Below, piece after piece: positions 20,877 through 29,772 of a DNA stretch of 64,000 nt. The DNA is from Alphaproteobacteria bacterium. Its GTDB lineage: Bacteria > Pseudomonadota > Alphaproteobacteria > Micavibrionales > Micavibrionaceae. The translations under genes and the position numbers were made by a program. Where the stretch lies: contig JAUHWR010000001.1 of assembly GCA_030427385.1 (NCBI GenBank), positions 62,001 through 126,000 on the forward strand, in the 5' to 3' direction. Numbering within the stretch: position 1 is the stretch's first letter; every line of letters starts with the position of its first letter. Below the pieces are notes generated by a model that saw only the letters and a list, made by a program, of their open reading frames with translations, was not told the origin of the DNA and made no database searches.

Positions 20877-21239
20877 TTATTTTAAAAGTCTTTTAACCGT
20901 AGCTTCCAGCTCATTTTTTGAAAATGGTTTTTTTAGTATGATATAGCCAGCATCTTTTAAAGTTTGGATTTTTTCGGCATATTTTTCAAAATTGCTACCG
21001 CCGGTCATAACCAATACCGGTGTGTGCAAGCGCCCGTTAGTATTGGCAATGAAGGAAAATCCATCACCTTTAGGCATCATGAGATCCGTAATAATTAAAG
21101 AGAATTTCTTATTTTTTACCTTTTGCGCAGCCTGTATTCCATTAGAGCAGGCCTCAACCAAATAGCCGCTATTTCTTAAAAAATCTGCGAGAATTTCCTG
21201 TATATCTATTTGATCGTCTATTACAAGAATACTTTTCAT
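20877..21239 (-). CDS. Single-domain response regulator
   Basis: 120 residues from ATG 21239 (a TTG lies three codons upstream); a receiver domain only. Acidic pocket DDQ at the N-terminus, phosphoacceptor Asp in IITDLMMPKGDGF (~52), Thr in VLVMTGGS, and Lys in ILKKPFSKNEL are all present, so it is phosphorylatable. There is no DNA-binding output domain, as in CheY/DivK-like proteins. It is convergent with the REC-PAS kinase and probably works in the same phosphorelay; the output target is unknown. Confidence 0.9.
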   Translation of the reverse strand: MKSILVIDDQIDIQEILADFLRNSGYLVEACSNGIQAAQKVKNKKFSLIITDLMMPKGDGFSFIANTNGRLHTPVLVMTGGSNFEKYAEKIQTLKDAGYIILKKPFSKNELEATVKRLLK

Positions 21240-21349
21240 GGATTTCAATTATAGCGACGCTTTTTATATCATGGTAGCTCTTTTTGCGGCATTAATGAAA
21301 AAAAACCAATATCTTGCGAAATGCCTTAAAACCTGTTTTAAATCAGACT

Positions 21350-22363
21350 ATGTTAATAGATGTGAAAACACCGCCTCAGAAAAATTTATCTCCTTTGGAG
21401 GTGCTCTCAAATGATCTTTCAAAAGATATGGCATGCGTAAATCGGGAGATTTTGACCCGCATGACATCTGATGTGCCTTTGATTAATAAAATTGCACGTC
21501 ATTTAATACAGGCAGGCGGTAAACGCTTGCGGCCGCTTTTGACCTTGTCTATCTCCAATGCTTTGGGCGGAAATATGAGCCGCGCTCATGGTTTGGCGGC
21601 AACGGTTGAATTTATTCATACGGCCACACTGTTACATGATGATGTTGTTGATGAAAGTCATGAACGCCGCGGTAAAGCGGCAGCAAATGACGTGTATGGT
21701 AATCAGGCAAGTGTATTGGTTGGTGATTTTTTGTTTTCACGTTCTTTCCAGCTTATGGTGGCCGATGGATCACTTGAAACTTTAAAAATTCTCTCTGATG
21801 CGTCTGCGATTATTGCAGAAGGTGAAGTGATGCAATTACAAATGCAGCGTAATTTGGAAACAGGATGGGATGATTACATTCAAATGATCGGTGCAAAAAC
21901 CGCAGCATTATTTGCCGCAGCATGTGAGGTTGGTGCCGTTGTTTCCCAAGGTGAGTCCGAAATACAAAATGCGGCGCGTGATTTTGGATATTATCTGGGA
22001 TTGGCATTTCAAATTGCGGATGATGTGCTGGATTATAGCGCAGAACAAGGTCAGCTTGGCAAAGCGATTGGCGATGATTTCCGTGAGGGAAAAATTTCTG
22101 CGCCGGTTTTGTTAGCGTATGTAGCATCTTCGGATGATGAAAAAGATTTTTGGGTGCGTACAATCACAGATGGGCAGCAATCGGAAACTGATTTTGCAAC
22201 GGCGCAAAACATTTTAAAGACATATCATATATCGGAACAAGGTTTAGATATGGCACGTACCTATGCGGACAAAGCCTTGGCGGCACTAGACACATTGCCT
22301 GATTCGCGTACTAAACACACATTGGCGCAGATTTGTGAATATGTAGTTACGCGGAATTTTTAG
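21350..22363 (+). CDS. ispB: Polyprenyl (octaprenyl/decaprenyl) diphosphate synthase
   Basis: Trans-prenyltransferase making the isoprenoid side chain of ubiquinone from FPP and IPP. 337 residues from ATG 21350; a TTG at 21314 would add 12. Both aspartate-rich motifs are present: first, LLHDDVVDESHERRG (FARM), second, AFQIADDVLDY (SARM), plus GGKRLRPLL for IPP binding and KTAALFAAACE. Small residues before the first motif fit a long-chain product, but the chain length cannot be fixed by eye. It is divergent from the response regulator. Confidence 0.93.
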   Translation: MLIDVKTPPQKNLSPLEVLSNDLSKDMACVNREILTRMTSDVPLINKIARHLIQAGGKRLRPLLTLSISNALGGNMSRAHGLAATVEFIHTATLLHDDVVDESHERRGKAAANDVYGNQASVLVGDFLFSRSFQLMVADGSLETLKILSDASAIIAEGEVMQLQMQRNLETGWDDYIQMIGAKTAALFAAACEVGAVVSQGESEIQNAARDFGYYLGLAFQIADDVLDYSAEQGQLGKAIGDDFREGKISAPVLLAYVASSDDEKDFWVRTITDGQQSETDFATAQNILKTYHISEQGLDMARTYADKALAALDTLPDSRTKHTLAQICEYVVTRNF

Positions 22364-22390
22364 CTTTTAATGACATTCGAGTGAAAAAAT

Positions 22391-22579
22391 ATGTTTATTA
22401 CAGCAGGAACCGTGAATGATACAAAAGATTTGACGTGGAAAGCCCATATCTTTAAGGATCAAAAGCCTGACTATTATGATATAAATGACCCGTCGCCAAA
22501 ATATAATGGAAATGTTTGGGATGACCCGAGCCATGAACCAACAAAAGAAGAAATAGAAAAGTCGAGAATAAAAGAATGA
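22391..22579 (+). CDS. Small hypothetical protein coupled to gltX
   Basis: 62 residues, hydrophilic and acidic (DDPSHEPTKEEIEKSRIKE), with a Trp/Tyr-containing middle (DLTWKAHIFKDQKPDYYDI). No signal peptide or known family. Its TGA overlaps the gltX ATG (ATGA), which supports real translation and coupling. The upstream ribosome binding site is weak. It may be a small regulator or a conserved leader protein; nothing further can be said. Confidence 0.5.
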   Translation: MFITAGTVNDTKDLTWKAHIFKDQKPDYYDINDPSPKYNGNVWDDPSHEPTKEEIEKSRIKE

Positions 22580-23937
22580 CACCACAAAAACCTAAAATCC
22601 GTTTTGCCCCTTCACCGACTGGAAAGCTCCATGTTGGGAATGTTCGTACGGCAGTTATCGTCTGGCTTGCGGTTAAAAAGTTAGGCGGGACATTTTTGTT
22701 ACGTTTGGATGACACCGATGTCGAGCGCAGTAAAGAAGAATATGCAGAGGCAATTCAGCGCGATTTAACATGGCTTGGCTTGGAATGGGATGAATTTGCC
22801 CGTCAGCGTGATCGCCAGGATCGTTATGATGCTTGTATACAAAAATTAAAGGATGACGGGCGTTTATATGCTTGTTATGAGACACCTGAAGAGCTGGCTC
22901 TGAAGCGTAAATCTTTATTGTCACGAGGATTACCGCCGATTTATGATCGCGCCGCATTGGAATTATCCGATGAGCAAAAGGCCAAATATGAAGCTGAAGG
23001 CAGATCGCCGCATTGGCGTTTCCTATTAAACTATGATCCGATCGAATGGGATGATTTAATCCGCGGCCCTGTGAAATTTGAAGGTAAGGATCTTGCCGAT
23101 CCGGTGTTAATCCGTGAAGACGGCACGCCGCTTTATCATTTATGTTCGGTGATTGATGATATTGATTTTGATATCACACATATCATCCGCGGTGAGGATC
23201 ACGTCACCAATACCGCAACCCACATTCAAATGTTTGAGGCATTGGGGGCAAAGCCGCCGCTTTGTGCGCATTTATCTTTGATTAGTGATGCGGCGGGCGG
23301 CAAGCTGTCAAAGCGGATTGGCTCGCTGGGGATTGAGACTTTGCGTGAGGAAAAAAAGTTAAACCCGATGGCTATCTTAAGTTATCTGGCACTTTTGGGA
23401 ACCTCAATGCCGATCGAAGCGGTGAGAGATCGTCAGAAGTTGATTGATACATTTGATTTTTCAAATTTTTCACGCTCTACGCCAAAATTTGATGAGGAAG
23501 AGCTATATCGTTTGAATACAAAATTATTACAGGAAACGGCTTTTGAAGAGATTAAGCCGCACTTACAGCAGGCGAATTTGGAACAAGTTGATGAGGCTTT
23601 TTGGCTCGCGGTGCGTTCAAATATTGAAAATCTGGAAGATGTTCGGGAATGGTGGCGTGTGGCGCACGGCCCCGTGACACCGGAAATTGAAGATGCCGAT
23701 TTTGCAAAAGCCGCGGCCGCTTTATTACCATCCGGTGATTGGGATGAGAATACTTGGAATGTCTGGATTAATGATGTGAAGGAACAGACGGGTCGTAAAG
23801 GTAAGCAATTATTTATGCCGATTCGTAAGGCCCTGACCGGCATGGAACACGGCCCGGAGTTACCTGTTTTATTGTCCCTAATTGGCCGCGCCGAGGCTGA
23901 ATCCCGTTTAAAAGGTCAAACTAAAAACGCGGCATGA
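22576..23937 (+). CDS. gltX: Glutamate--tRNA ligase
   Basis: Class I synthetase charging tRNA-Glu, and in many alphaproteobacteria also tRNA-Gln for later transamidation. 453 residues. The catalytic start RFAPSPTGKLHVGNVRTA carries HVGN as the HIGH motif; the KMSKS loop is KLSKRIGSLGI. RLDDTDVERS and LLGLEWDE-type segments are typical. The shorter anticodon-binding domain and HVGN/KLSKR fit the second alphaproteobacterial GluRS type. Its start and stop overlap the flanking genes (ATGA at both ends), so it lies in a tight operon with a 62-residue protein and a GDSL hydrolase. No other gltX is in the window. Confidence 0.95.
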   Translation: MTPQKPKIRFAPSPTGKLHVGNVRTAVIVWLAVKKLGGTFLLRLDDTDVERSKEEYAEAIQRDLTWLGLEWDEFARQRDRQDRYDACIQKLKDDGRLYACYETPEELALKRKSLLSRGLPPIYDRAALELSDEQKAKYEAEGRSPHWRFLLNYDPIEWDDLIRGPVKFEGKDLADPVLIREDGTPLYHLCSVIDDIDFDITHIIRGEDHVTNTATHIQMFEALGAKPPLCAHLSLISDAAGGKLSKRIGSLGIETLREEKKLNPMAILSYLALLGTSMPIEAVRDRQKLIDTFDFSNFSRSTPKFDEEELYRLNTKLLQETAFEEIKPHLQQANLEQVDEAFWLAVRSNIENLEDVREWWRVAHGPVTPEIEDADFAKAAAALLPSGDWDENTWNVWINDVKEQTGRKGKQLFMPIRKALTGMEHGPELPVLLSLIGRAEAESRLKGQTKNAA

Positions 23938-24608
23938 GTAAGTTATTTTTTATTGGGGATAGCATTACAACTGGTGCATGGGATGAAAAAGGTGGCTGGG
24001 CAAATCGTTTAATTGCTGCAATCATGACTAAAACGATTTCAGCCAAATTTGAGGAGGGGGCTTTTTACTGTTGTCCGTATAATTTAGGTGTTTCAGGTGA
24101 TACAGTTGCAGGAATTTTATTACGTTTGGAAAAAGAAGTTTCTTTAAGAATATTTCCCGAAGATCCAAGGGAGGCCTTGGAGTTTGTTTTTGCGATTGGT
24201 GTTAATGATTCCGTCTATATGGTGGAAGAAGAAAGACCACGTTTCACGGACATAGAATTTCAAAATAATTTGCACACCCTCATTAAATTAGCTCAAAAAT
24301 TTACGCAAAGAATTCACTTTGTGGGGTTATGTCCAGTAAATGATAATTTACTAAATCCTATTCCGTGGGCACCGGACAAGGCATATGCGAATAAGCATGT
24401 CAAAAATCATGAAGATATGATCGCGGAAGTATGTTCGAAAAACAATATTTCTTTTTTACCACTTTTTGATAAATGGATGAGTATGCCAAATTGGCAGGAA
24501 TATTTGATTGACGGTGTTCACCCTAATTCAAAAGGGCATAAATTATTGGCAGAACAGATCGGAGAATTTTTATTCACCGATCAATTTTATTCTTTTCATT
24601 TAAATTAA
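23934..24608 (+). CDS. SGNH/GDSL-family hydrolase
   Basis: 224 residues, cytosolic (no signal peptide). All four SGNH blocks are seen: block I FIGDSITTGAWDE (nucleophile Ser about residue 10), block II Gly in NLGVSGDT, block III GVNDS, and block V DGVHPNSKGH with the catalytic Asp/His pair. It is an esterase/lipase-type enzyme of unknown substrate. Its ATG overlaps the gltX stop (ATGA). It converges directly with sodC (0-bp gap). Confidence 0.88.
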   Translation: MSKLFFIGDSITTGAWDEKGGWANRLIAAIMTKTISAKFEEGAFYCCPYNLGVSGDTVAGILLRLEKEVSLRIFPEDPREALEFVFAIGVNDSVYMVEEERPRFTDIEFQNNLHTLIKLAQKFTQRIHFVGLCPVNDNLLNPIPWAPDKAYANKHVKNHEDMIAEVCSKNNISFLPLFDKWMSMPNWQEYLIDGVHPNSKGHKLLAEQIGEFLFTDQFYSFHLN

Positions 24609-25184
24609 TTACTTAATTTCCGCGCAGGCAATGCGCGCCCCGCCGCCGCCTGTGGGTTGCGACAGGTAATCATCCGGGTTTTGGTGGATCATGATAGAGC
24701 TGCCATCTTCATCCATTAAATTGATGCGCCCCTTTGCGCCTGTCAATGTCACACGGCTATTGAAAGCTTCTGCGACGACGTGCCCTTCTGCGTTTACTTG
24801 GATATTCGGCAGATCGCCTGCATGGGGCCCGCCTTCCGCAAGAAAGCCATGTTGGCGATTATCCGGGTTTAGGTGACCGCCTGCGGTTTTAAATTCTTCG
24901 GATGGTGTGCAAGCCGCGGTTTCATGAATGTGAAAGGAATGGCTGCCTTCGGGCATATTCATACTGGTGAGTTGAAATAAAACGCCTGTTGGGCTTTCTG
25001 TTAAAGTTACTGTCCCAATTTCTGTTGAGTTGGTATCAATTAAGGACACTTCCTTTATAAAAGCGGTGGGTTTTTCGTCTGTCGCGGCGCTATCAGATGT
25101 GGCATGTGCGCTATAATTGGTGATGCCTAATGCCATCACTGCCGCGCTCATAAGAATTTTTTGCTTTAATTTCAGTTGTATCAT
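24609..25184 (-). CDS. sodC: Cu/Zn superoxide dismutase, periplasmic
   Basis: Dismutates superoxide in the periplasm. 191 residues from ATG 25184, which has GGAG 7 nt upstream; an ATG at 25217 lacks this and is rejected. The signal peptide (MSAAVMALGITNYSAHA) is followed by the SodC domain: copper ligands in SFHIHE, the disulfide Cys in AACTP, zinc-region GGHLNPDNRQHG and GPHAGDLPNI, the copper ligand His in SIMIHQNPDD, and the second disulfide Cys in GGARIACAEIK. It is divergent from trmJ with about 50 bp between the starts. Confidence 0.96.
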   Translation of the reverse strand: MIQLKLKQKILMSAAVMALGITNYSAHATSDSAATDEKPTAFIKEVSLIDTNSTEIGTVTLTESPTGVLFQLTSMNMPEGSHSFHIHETAACTPSEEFKTAGGHLNPDNRQHGFLAEGGPHAGDLPNIQVNAEGHVVAEAFNSRVTLTGAKGRINLMDEDGSSIMIHQNPDDYLSQPTGGGGARIACAEIK

Positions 25185-25237
25185 CTTATAGTCTCCATCA
25201 TATGGTTTATCATTCACCCTTTAATTTAGTTTTTTAA

Positions 25238-25999
25238 ATGCCAAATACAATGACAAATTCCCCGGCAATCATCCTAATGGTTCCGCAGATGGGAGAGAAT
25301 ATCGGCGCAGCGGCGCGGGCTATGGGGAATTTCGGCTTAACAGATTTGCGTCTGGTTGCGCCGCGTGATGGATGGCCCAATGAAAAAGCAATTGCAATGG
25401 CAGCGGGCGCATTGCCGGATATTGTGAGTGTTTCCGTATTTGAAACATTAGATGAAGCGATCGCCGATATTCAATTTCTGCTGGCAACCACGGCGCGTCG
25501 GCGCGATATGGTCAAGCCAGTTTTCTCATCATCCGGTGCCGCAGCAGAGCTACAGAAAAAAACTTTACAGGAGAATAAAACAGCCATCCTGTTCGGGCGG
25601 GAGCGTAATGGACTTGAAAATGAAGAGGTTGCCAAAGCGCAAGGTATTATTCAAATTGCGACGAATCCTAATTTTGCATCTCTTAATCTGGGACAATCTG
25701 TTTTATTGATGGCCTATGAATTATTTCAAAAAAATGGCGATCAATTACATTCACAAAATACGTCTTATGAGGAGGGAGCGTCTCTGGCGGTGCAAAAGGA
25801 TGTGCAAACATTTTTGCAGCGGTTAAATGGCGAATTGGAATATGGCGAGTTTTTTAGATCAGAAGGGTTGCGCCCGACCATGGAACGCAACATCACCAAT
25901 ATCTTCACGCGAATGGATCTTACCGAGCAGGAAGTGAAAACGTTACAAGGCATCCTTTCCGCTTTGTTAAAATCCGGACATAAAAAAACGGACCCATAA
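25238..25999 (+). CDS. trmJ: tRNA (cytidine/uridine-2'-O-)-methyltransferase TrmJ family
   Basis: SPOUT-class methyltransferase modifying position 32 of tRNAs. 253 residues. The SpoU core is clear: VPQMGENIGAAARAMGNFG near the N-terminus, the knot-forming motifs LFGRERNGLENEEV and NPNFASLNLGQSVLLMAYE. The C-terminal extension (~170-253) ends in LTEQEVKTLQGILSALL, as in TrmJ. An in-frame ATG four codons on (MTNSPAI) is an alternative start. A bidirectional terminator overlaps its stop. Confidence 0.93.
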   Translation: MPNTMTNSPAIILMVPQMGENIGAAARAMGNFGLTDLRLVAPRDGWPNEKAIAMAAGALPDIVSVSVFETLDEAIADIQFLLATTARRRDMVKPVFSSSGAAAELQKKTLQENKTAILFGRERNGLENEEVAKAQGIIQIATNPNFASLNLGQSVLLMAYELFQKNGDQLHSQNTSYEEGASLAVQKDVQTFLQRLNGELEYGEFFRSEGLRPTMERNITNIFTRMDLTEQEVKTLQGILSALLKSGHKKTDP

Positions 26000-26010
26000 G
26001 CCCGTTTTTT
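25983..26010. terminator. Bidirectional terminator between trmJ and rpsD
   Basis: AAAAAACGG (25983-25991) pairs with CCGTTTTTT (26002-26010), a 9-bp stem with a 10-nt loop and T-tracts on both strands. It covers the trmJ stop and serves the convergent rpsD. Confidence 0.88.
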
Positions 26011-26031
26011 GAATTCATATGATTTAAAATC

Positions 26032-26643
26032 TTAACGTGAATAAAATTCGACGACCAGATTTGGTTCCATTTGCACAGGATAAGGAACATCTTCCAGACG
26101 TGGTGTGCGAAGGTATGTTGCTTTAAATCCTTCGACGTTAACATATTCAGCTAGATCACGCTCTGGTGAATCAACAGCCTGTAGAACGGCAGGAATAGTT
26201 TTCGCTGTGTCGCGAAGCTCAATAACGTCGCCTTCTTGAACCATATATGATGGAATGTTAACTTTTTTGCCGTTAACCAAAACATGTTTGTGGCTGACCA
26301 ATTGACGTGCAGCAAACACTGTTGGTGCAAATTTAGCGCGATAGATAATGGCATCCAGACGGCTTTCCAACAAACCAATTAAGTTTTGACCTGTATCACC
26401 ACGCAGACGAACTGCCTCCACATAATATTTATGAAATGCTTTTTCGCCAACATTCCCATAGTAGGATTTCAGCTTTTGCTTCGCCATGAACTGGATACCG
26501 TAATCGGTTTGTTTACCGCGCGCGGCACCATGCATACCGGGACGTGTTTGACGAATATTAAAAGGGGATTTACCGCGACCCCAAAGGTTACAACCGAAAC
26601 GACGGTCAACTTTGTGTTTGGCCTGTGGACGTTTTTCACTCAT
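26032..26643 (-). CDS. rpsD: 30S ribosomal protein S4
   Basis: Primary 16S rRNA-binding protein that nucleates 30S assembly. 203 residues, standard. Seen are the N-terminal region [23 protein letters not shown], the S4 RNA-binding domain ([38 protein letters not shown]), and the C-terminal tail NLVVEFYSR. It stands alone rather than in the alpha operon, which is usual for alphaproteobacteria. Its 5' leader shares a 188-bp region with the divergent ogt gene. Confidence 0.98.
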   Translation of the reverse strand: MSEKRPQAKHKVDRRFGCNLWGRGKSPFNIRQTRPGMHGAARGKQTDYGIQFMAKQKLKSYYGNVGEKAFHKYYVEAVRLRGDTGQNLIGLLESRLDAIIYRAKFAPTVFAARQLVSHKHVLVNGKKVNIPSYMVQEGDVIELRDTAKTIPAVLQAVDSPERDLAEYVNVEGFKATYLRTPRLEDVPYPVQMEPNLVVEFYSR

Positions 26644-26691
26644 AGATTTACTCCGTTTTTTTCATTTATTGTCCCGATATTCAAATATGTA

Positions 26692-26707
26692 TTGAACATA
26701 AGTTCAA
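26692..26707. promoter_or_regulatory. Inverted repeat GAAC-N4-GTTC between rpsD and ogt
   Basis: TTGAACATAAGTTCAA is a perfect 6-bp inverted repeat with a 4-nt spacer. GAAC-N4-GTTC is the Gram-positive-type LexA box; the usual alphaproteobacterial box is GTTC-N7-GTTC. It lies 125 bp upstream of a DNA-repair gene. Function is inference. Confidence 0.3.
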
Positions 26708-26812
26708 CGGGGCACCTTGCCCTCTTTTCAGGAATAGATGGATTTATAAGCATTTTCAGATGTTTGTCAAACAATTTCCCCGTTTTTTTAGGTAGATTGC
26801 TATTTTTCTAAA

Positions 26813-26831
26813 AAAGATTAAATTAATCTTT
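26813..26831. promoter_or_regulatory. Perfect 19-nt palindrome abutting the ogt start codon
   Basis: AAAGATTAA (26813-26821), one central A, then TTAATCTTT (26823-26831), directly before ATG 26832. It occupies the place of the ribosome binding site, so it could be an operator or a translational hairpin. No Shine-Dalgarno sequence is otherwise seen. Confidence 0.4.
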
Positions 26832-27377
26832 ATGCAAACACATAATTCAGCACTCAACGTTCCGGAAACGGCGACAAAGACTTTAAGCAGAAGTAACATA
26901 GAAACGCCCCTCGGTTCAATGGTTGCTATGGCGGATGAAAAGGCTCTGTATCTATTGGAATTCACAGATCGTACAGGCCTTTCTCTGGAAATTGATCGTT
27001 TAAAAAAACGAGAAAATGCGCTGATAACAGAAGGCAACACAGAGATCACTATTCAAATTCAACAAGAATTGGGCTCCTATTTTAATGGAGGATCTTTTGT
27101 ATTTGAAACGCCAATAAGGTTATCAGGCTCTGCATTTCAAAAGAAAGTTTGGCATAATCTGATGCAGATTCCCGCGGGTCAAACCGGCTCCTATAAGGAC
27201 TTAGCAATTGCCATTGACCAGCCCAAGGGCGTGCGGGCGGTTGCAAATGCGGTCGGACGTAATCAGCTTGCCATTATCATCCCCTGCCACCGCATAATTG
27301 GCCATAACGGTAACTTAACTGGCTATGCTGGGGGGCTAAAAAGGAAAGATTGGCTATTAAAACATGAGGCATTATAA
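26832..27377 (+). CDS. ogt: Methylated-DNA--protein-cysteine methyltransferase
   Basis: Suicide enzyme that transfers methyl groups from O6-methylguanine to itself. 181 residues. The N-terminal domain is followed by the active-site domain with FQKKVWHNLMQIPAGQTGSY, the helix-turn-helix RAVANAVGRN, and the acceptor Cys152 in IIPCHRIIG, then GYAGGLKRKDWLL. There is no Ada regulatory domain with its extra cysteines, so it is an Ogt/AGT-type enzyme. A palindrome touches its start codon and a LexA-like inverted repeat lies upstream. Confidence 0.94.
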   Translation: MQTHNSALNVPETATKTLSRSNIETPLGSMVAMADEKALYLLEFTDRTGLSLEIDRLKKRENALITEGNTEITIQIQQELGSYFNGGSFVFETPIRLSGSAFQKKVWHNLMQIPAGQTGSYKDLAIAIDQPKGVRAVANAVGRNQLAIIIPCHRIIGHNGNLTGYAGGLKRKDWLLKHEAL

Positions 27378-27462
27378 GGCGTTATATCACATTTATAATA
27401 CGTGCAGCATGGTATGCTCATCTGTTTAAAATTAATTTATACACATTCTTGTAAATAAACGC

Positions 27463-27492
27463 TTGATTAATCCCTGACTTTTCGCTTATAAC
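27463..27492 (+). promoter_or_regulatory. Probable promoter of tRNA-Glu
   Basis: TTGATT (27463-27468) and TATAAC (27487-27492) are separated by 18 bp, ending 27 bp before the tRNA 5' end. Both hexamers match the sigma-70 consensus in four or more positions. Confidence 0.5.
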
Positions 27493-27519
27493 ACATTGTC
27501 TCTTGTTTGACACTTCTGT

Positions 27520-27595
27520 GTCCCGTTCGTCTAGAGGCCTAGGACACTGCCCTTTCACGGCGGCAACACGGGTTCGAATCCCGTACGGGATGCCA
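27520..27595 (+). tRNA. tRNA-Glu (anticodon UUC)
   Basis: A 76-nt cloverleaf including an encoded CCA end. The acceptor stem GTCCCGT/ACGGGAT has a G-U first pair. The anticodon loop is CTTTCAC (anticodon TTC), the T-arm ACGGGTTCGAATCCCGT and the discriminator base G, as in bacterial tRNA-Glu. The gene is intact, and its 3' end is the integration site of the island that follows. Confidence 0.95.
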
Positions 27596-27599
27596 ATTA
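27581..27599 (+). other. attL core (3' end of tRNA-Glu)
   Basis: CCGTACGGGATGCCAATTA covers the T-arm/acceptor end of tRNA-Glu and 4 nt beyond. A 16-nt version lacking the ATG recurs at 38824. Confidence 0.55.
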
Positions 27600-27709
27600 T
27601 ACTCTCCACTGAATTTCATTAAGCTCCAGAAACCCTTGAATTCACAGGACTTTCGGGCCATACTTACCTCCATTAACACTCGCTAAAAATCCCTAACATC
27701 CATGCATTT

Positions 27710-27729
27710 GGGGGTATAAAGTGGGGGTA
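27710..27729 (+). repeat. Paired GGGGGTA repeats, left end of island (probable integrase arm sites)
   Basis: GGGGGTA occurs at 27710-27716 and 27723-27729, 13 bp apart. ATTTGGGGGTATA around the first copy is repeated exactly at the right end of the island. Position between att core and int fits arm-type sites. Confidence 0.55.
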
Positions 27730-27759
27730 CAGGAAAAAGTATAACCGGGAGATACCCCA

Positions 27760-28956
27760 ATGGGAAAACTCTTTGAAAAGACATGCAAGGCGGCAACGCG
27801 AGACAAAGACGGCGGTAAGCTGTTTGACGGACGCGGCCTATTCCTAGAGCTTCATAAGAATGGGGGTAAATACTGGCGCTACAAATACCGCTCCCCCGCC
27901 ACTAAGAAGGAAAAGCTCTTGTCTTTGGGGGTATATCCTGAAATTGGCCTTGGCGAAGCCAGAGAATTGCACTCTATCGCTCATAAGCAAGTCTCGCAGG
28001 GCATTGACCCTATGGATTATAAAAGAGAGCTTGAGCAACAAAGAGCGCAGGAAGCCCGGAATACGTTTCGCGTCATGGCGCTTGAGTGGTATGAGCACAA
28101 ATTGCCTGAATGGTCTGATACCAACGCCAAGACGATCAAGAGCCGCCTAGAGCGCGACATCTTCCCTATTATCGGTAACACCCCCATTAAAGACATCACG
28201 CACCCCATGCTTTTGGATATGGTCAATGACATCCGCAAGCGCGGGGCGAATGAGCTTGCCAAGCGTGTTATTCAGATGTGTAAGCACATTCTCCAATACG
28301 CTGTTATTACCGGACACATAGAAAGAAACGTAGCCGCCGATCTATCAGGTATTATCAAAGCCAAGCCCAAAGGCCATTATGCGGCCATTGATACGAAAGA
28401 GCTTCCTGAATTCATTAAGGTTTTCCGCTCAAATCAAGCACGGCTTCATAGGCAAACATATCTTGCTGTTGAATTTATGATGCTGACATTCGTAAGAACC
28501 GGAGAAATGATTGCGGCGGAATGGAAGGAATTCGATTTTGAAGAGAAGATGTGGATTGTCCCCGCACCGCGTATGAAGATGAAGAAAGAGCATATGGTGC
28601 CGCTTTCCAAACAAGCGATTGCCGTATTGAAAGAACTCAAAGAATTGCACTCGCACCCTACTTATGTTTTTCCAAGCCGAACAAACCGTGACAATCATAT
28701 GAGCAATAACACGATCCTCATGGCATTGCGGCGCATGGGTTACGGCGGACAAATGACAGGCCACGGCTTTAGATCGTTGGCGCTTAGCACGATCAAGGAA
28801 CGCCTTGGCTATCGTCATGAAGTGCCGGATGTGCAGCTTGCACATGCCAAGCGCGGAGACGTAAACCGTGCGTATGGCCGAGCAGATTTTTTAAAAGATC
28901 GCATTAAGATGATGCAGGAATGGGCGGACTATCTGGATAAGGTAGAAAAGGGATAA
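27760..28956 (+). CDS. int: Tyrosine-type site-specific integrase (P4-like)
   Basis: Catalyses integration and excision of the island at tRNA-Glu. 398 residues, with GGGAG 7 nt before ATG 27760. An N-terminal DUF4102-like domain (GGKLFDGRGLFLELHKNGGKYW, ~18-39) is followed by a core-binding domain (~100-200) and the catalytic domain with Arg246 (FVRTGEM), His335 and Arg338 (GHGFR), His362 (LAHAKRG) and Tyr372 (NRAYGRADF). All key residues are present, so the enzyme may be active. It reads away from the tRNA, as is typical. Confidence 0.96.
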   Translation: MGKLFEKTCKAATRDKDGGKLFDGRGLFLELHKNGGKYWRYKYRSPATKKEKLLSLGVYPEIGLGEARELHSIAHKQVSQGIDPMDYKRELEQQRAQEARNTFRVMALEWYEHKLPEWSDTNAKTIKSRLERDIFPIIGNTPIKDITHPMLLDMVNDIRKRGANELAKRVIQMCKHILQYAVITGHIERNVAADLSGIIKAKPKGHYAAIDTKELPEFIKVFRSNQARLHRQTYLAVEFMMLTFVRTGEMIAAEWKEFDFEEKMWIVPAPRMKMKKEHMVPLSKQAIAVLKELKELHSHPTYVFPSRTNRDNHMSNNTILMALRRMGYGGQMTGHGFRSLALSTIKERLGYRHEVPDVQLAHAKRGDVNRAYGRADFLKDRIKMMQEWADYLDKVEKG

Positions 28957-28960
28957 GCGG

Positions 28961-29650
28961 ATGCAGAAACAGAAGAGCACCGTTATTGATTATGAAGCTC
29001 CGATTGCCTTAGCGGAGCATGAGTATTTTTACACAGAGTATAAAGATGGCCTCTCTCTCGTGGAAGCTATCGCAGTTTGTCACCTAAATGACTGGCAATA
29101 CCCGGCATGGATAAGAAATGCTCTTGGCGCAGCAATGACAAAGCTTTATGAGAGCACCTTTCCAGATACAGAAACGAAGGATCATAAGTCGGAGATTAAA
29201 ACACTCCAGAATGACTTTAATTATGAAGATAAAGAGTATGCTTTTGACCGATATAAAAAGGCACAAAAGAGCTTTCTAAAGAATTTGCGCCTAAGTTTAG
29301 ATCGGGACAATTTAATAGAAGCACATAAACGCACAAAGAGAGATCAAGAGCTTGCGGATTTAATAGCTGGTTACGCGCAGTATTCGCACACGCCCAAGCC
29401 TTCGTTTAGTGGGGTATATGCTGTCATAGATGCATTAACGGAGGCCTTAAACACTGACTATGAAACATGGGAAATGCTGTGCACGACGAATGAAAATCTA
29501 TCTAAAAACATTCTTGGCAGAGAATTAAAAGCAAAAGACATTTTTCCTGAATGCCTTAATACCTCACGCGACATTCTAATCAATATATGGAAGCGTCACG
29601 AAAATCGTCTACTCGAAGAATACGCTCAAGCACGAGAGCTAGAAGGCTAG
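28961..29650 (+). CDS. Hypothetical protein downstream of integrase
   Basis: 229 residues, no signal or membrane helix. Starts 4 bp after the integrase stop, so it is co-transcribed. Highly helical, with charged stretches (DYEDKEYAFDRYKKAQKSFL-like region around 85-105) and a C-terminal ILINIWKRHENRLLEEYAQA. No family is recognised. The position right after int suggests an island maintenance or excision role, but this is only context. Confidence 0.65.
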   Translation: MQKQKSTVIDYEAPIALAEHEYFYTEYKDGLSLVEAIAVCHLNDWQYPAWIRNALGAAMTKLYESTFPDTETKDHKSEIKTLQNDFNYEDKEYAFDRYKKAQKSFLKNLRLSLDRDNLIEAHKRTKRDQELADLIAGYAQYSHTPKPSFSGVYAVIDALTEALNTDYETWEMLCTTNENLSKNILGRELKAKDIFPECLNTSRDILINIWKRHENRLLEEYAQARELEG

Positions 29651-29772
29651 CATCGCTCTACACCTTGGCTTTTCTATTGGTCTACTGAACACCTCACTAC
29701 ACATATTTCATTCCATCTACGTGCATTAAACTTTGGGAACATTTAATTCATTCCAAAGAAAGAGAGGCGTAA

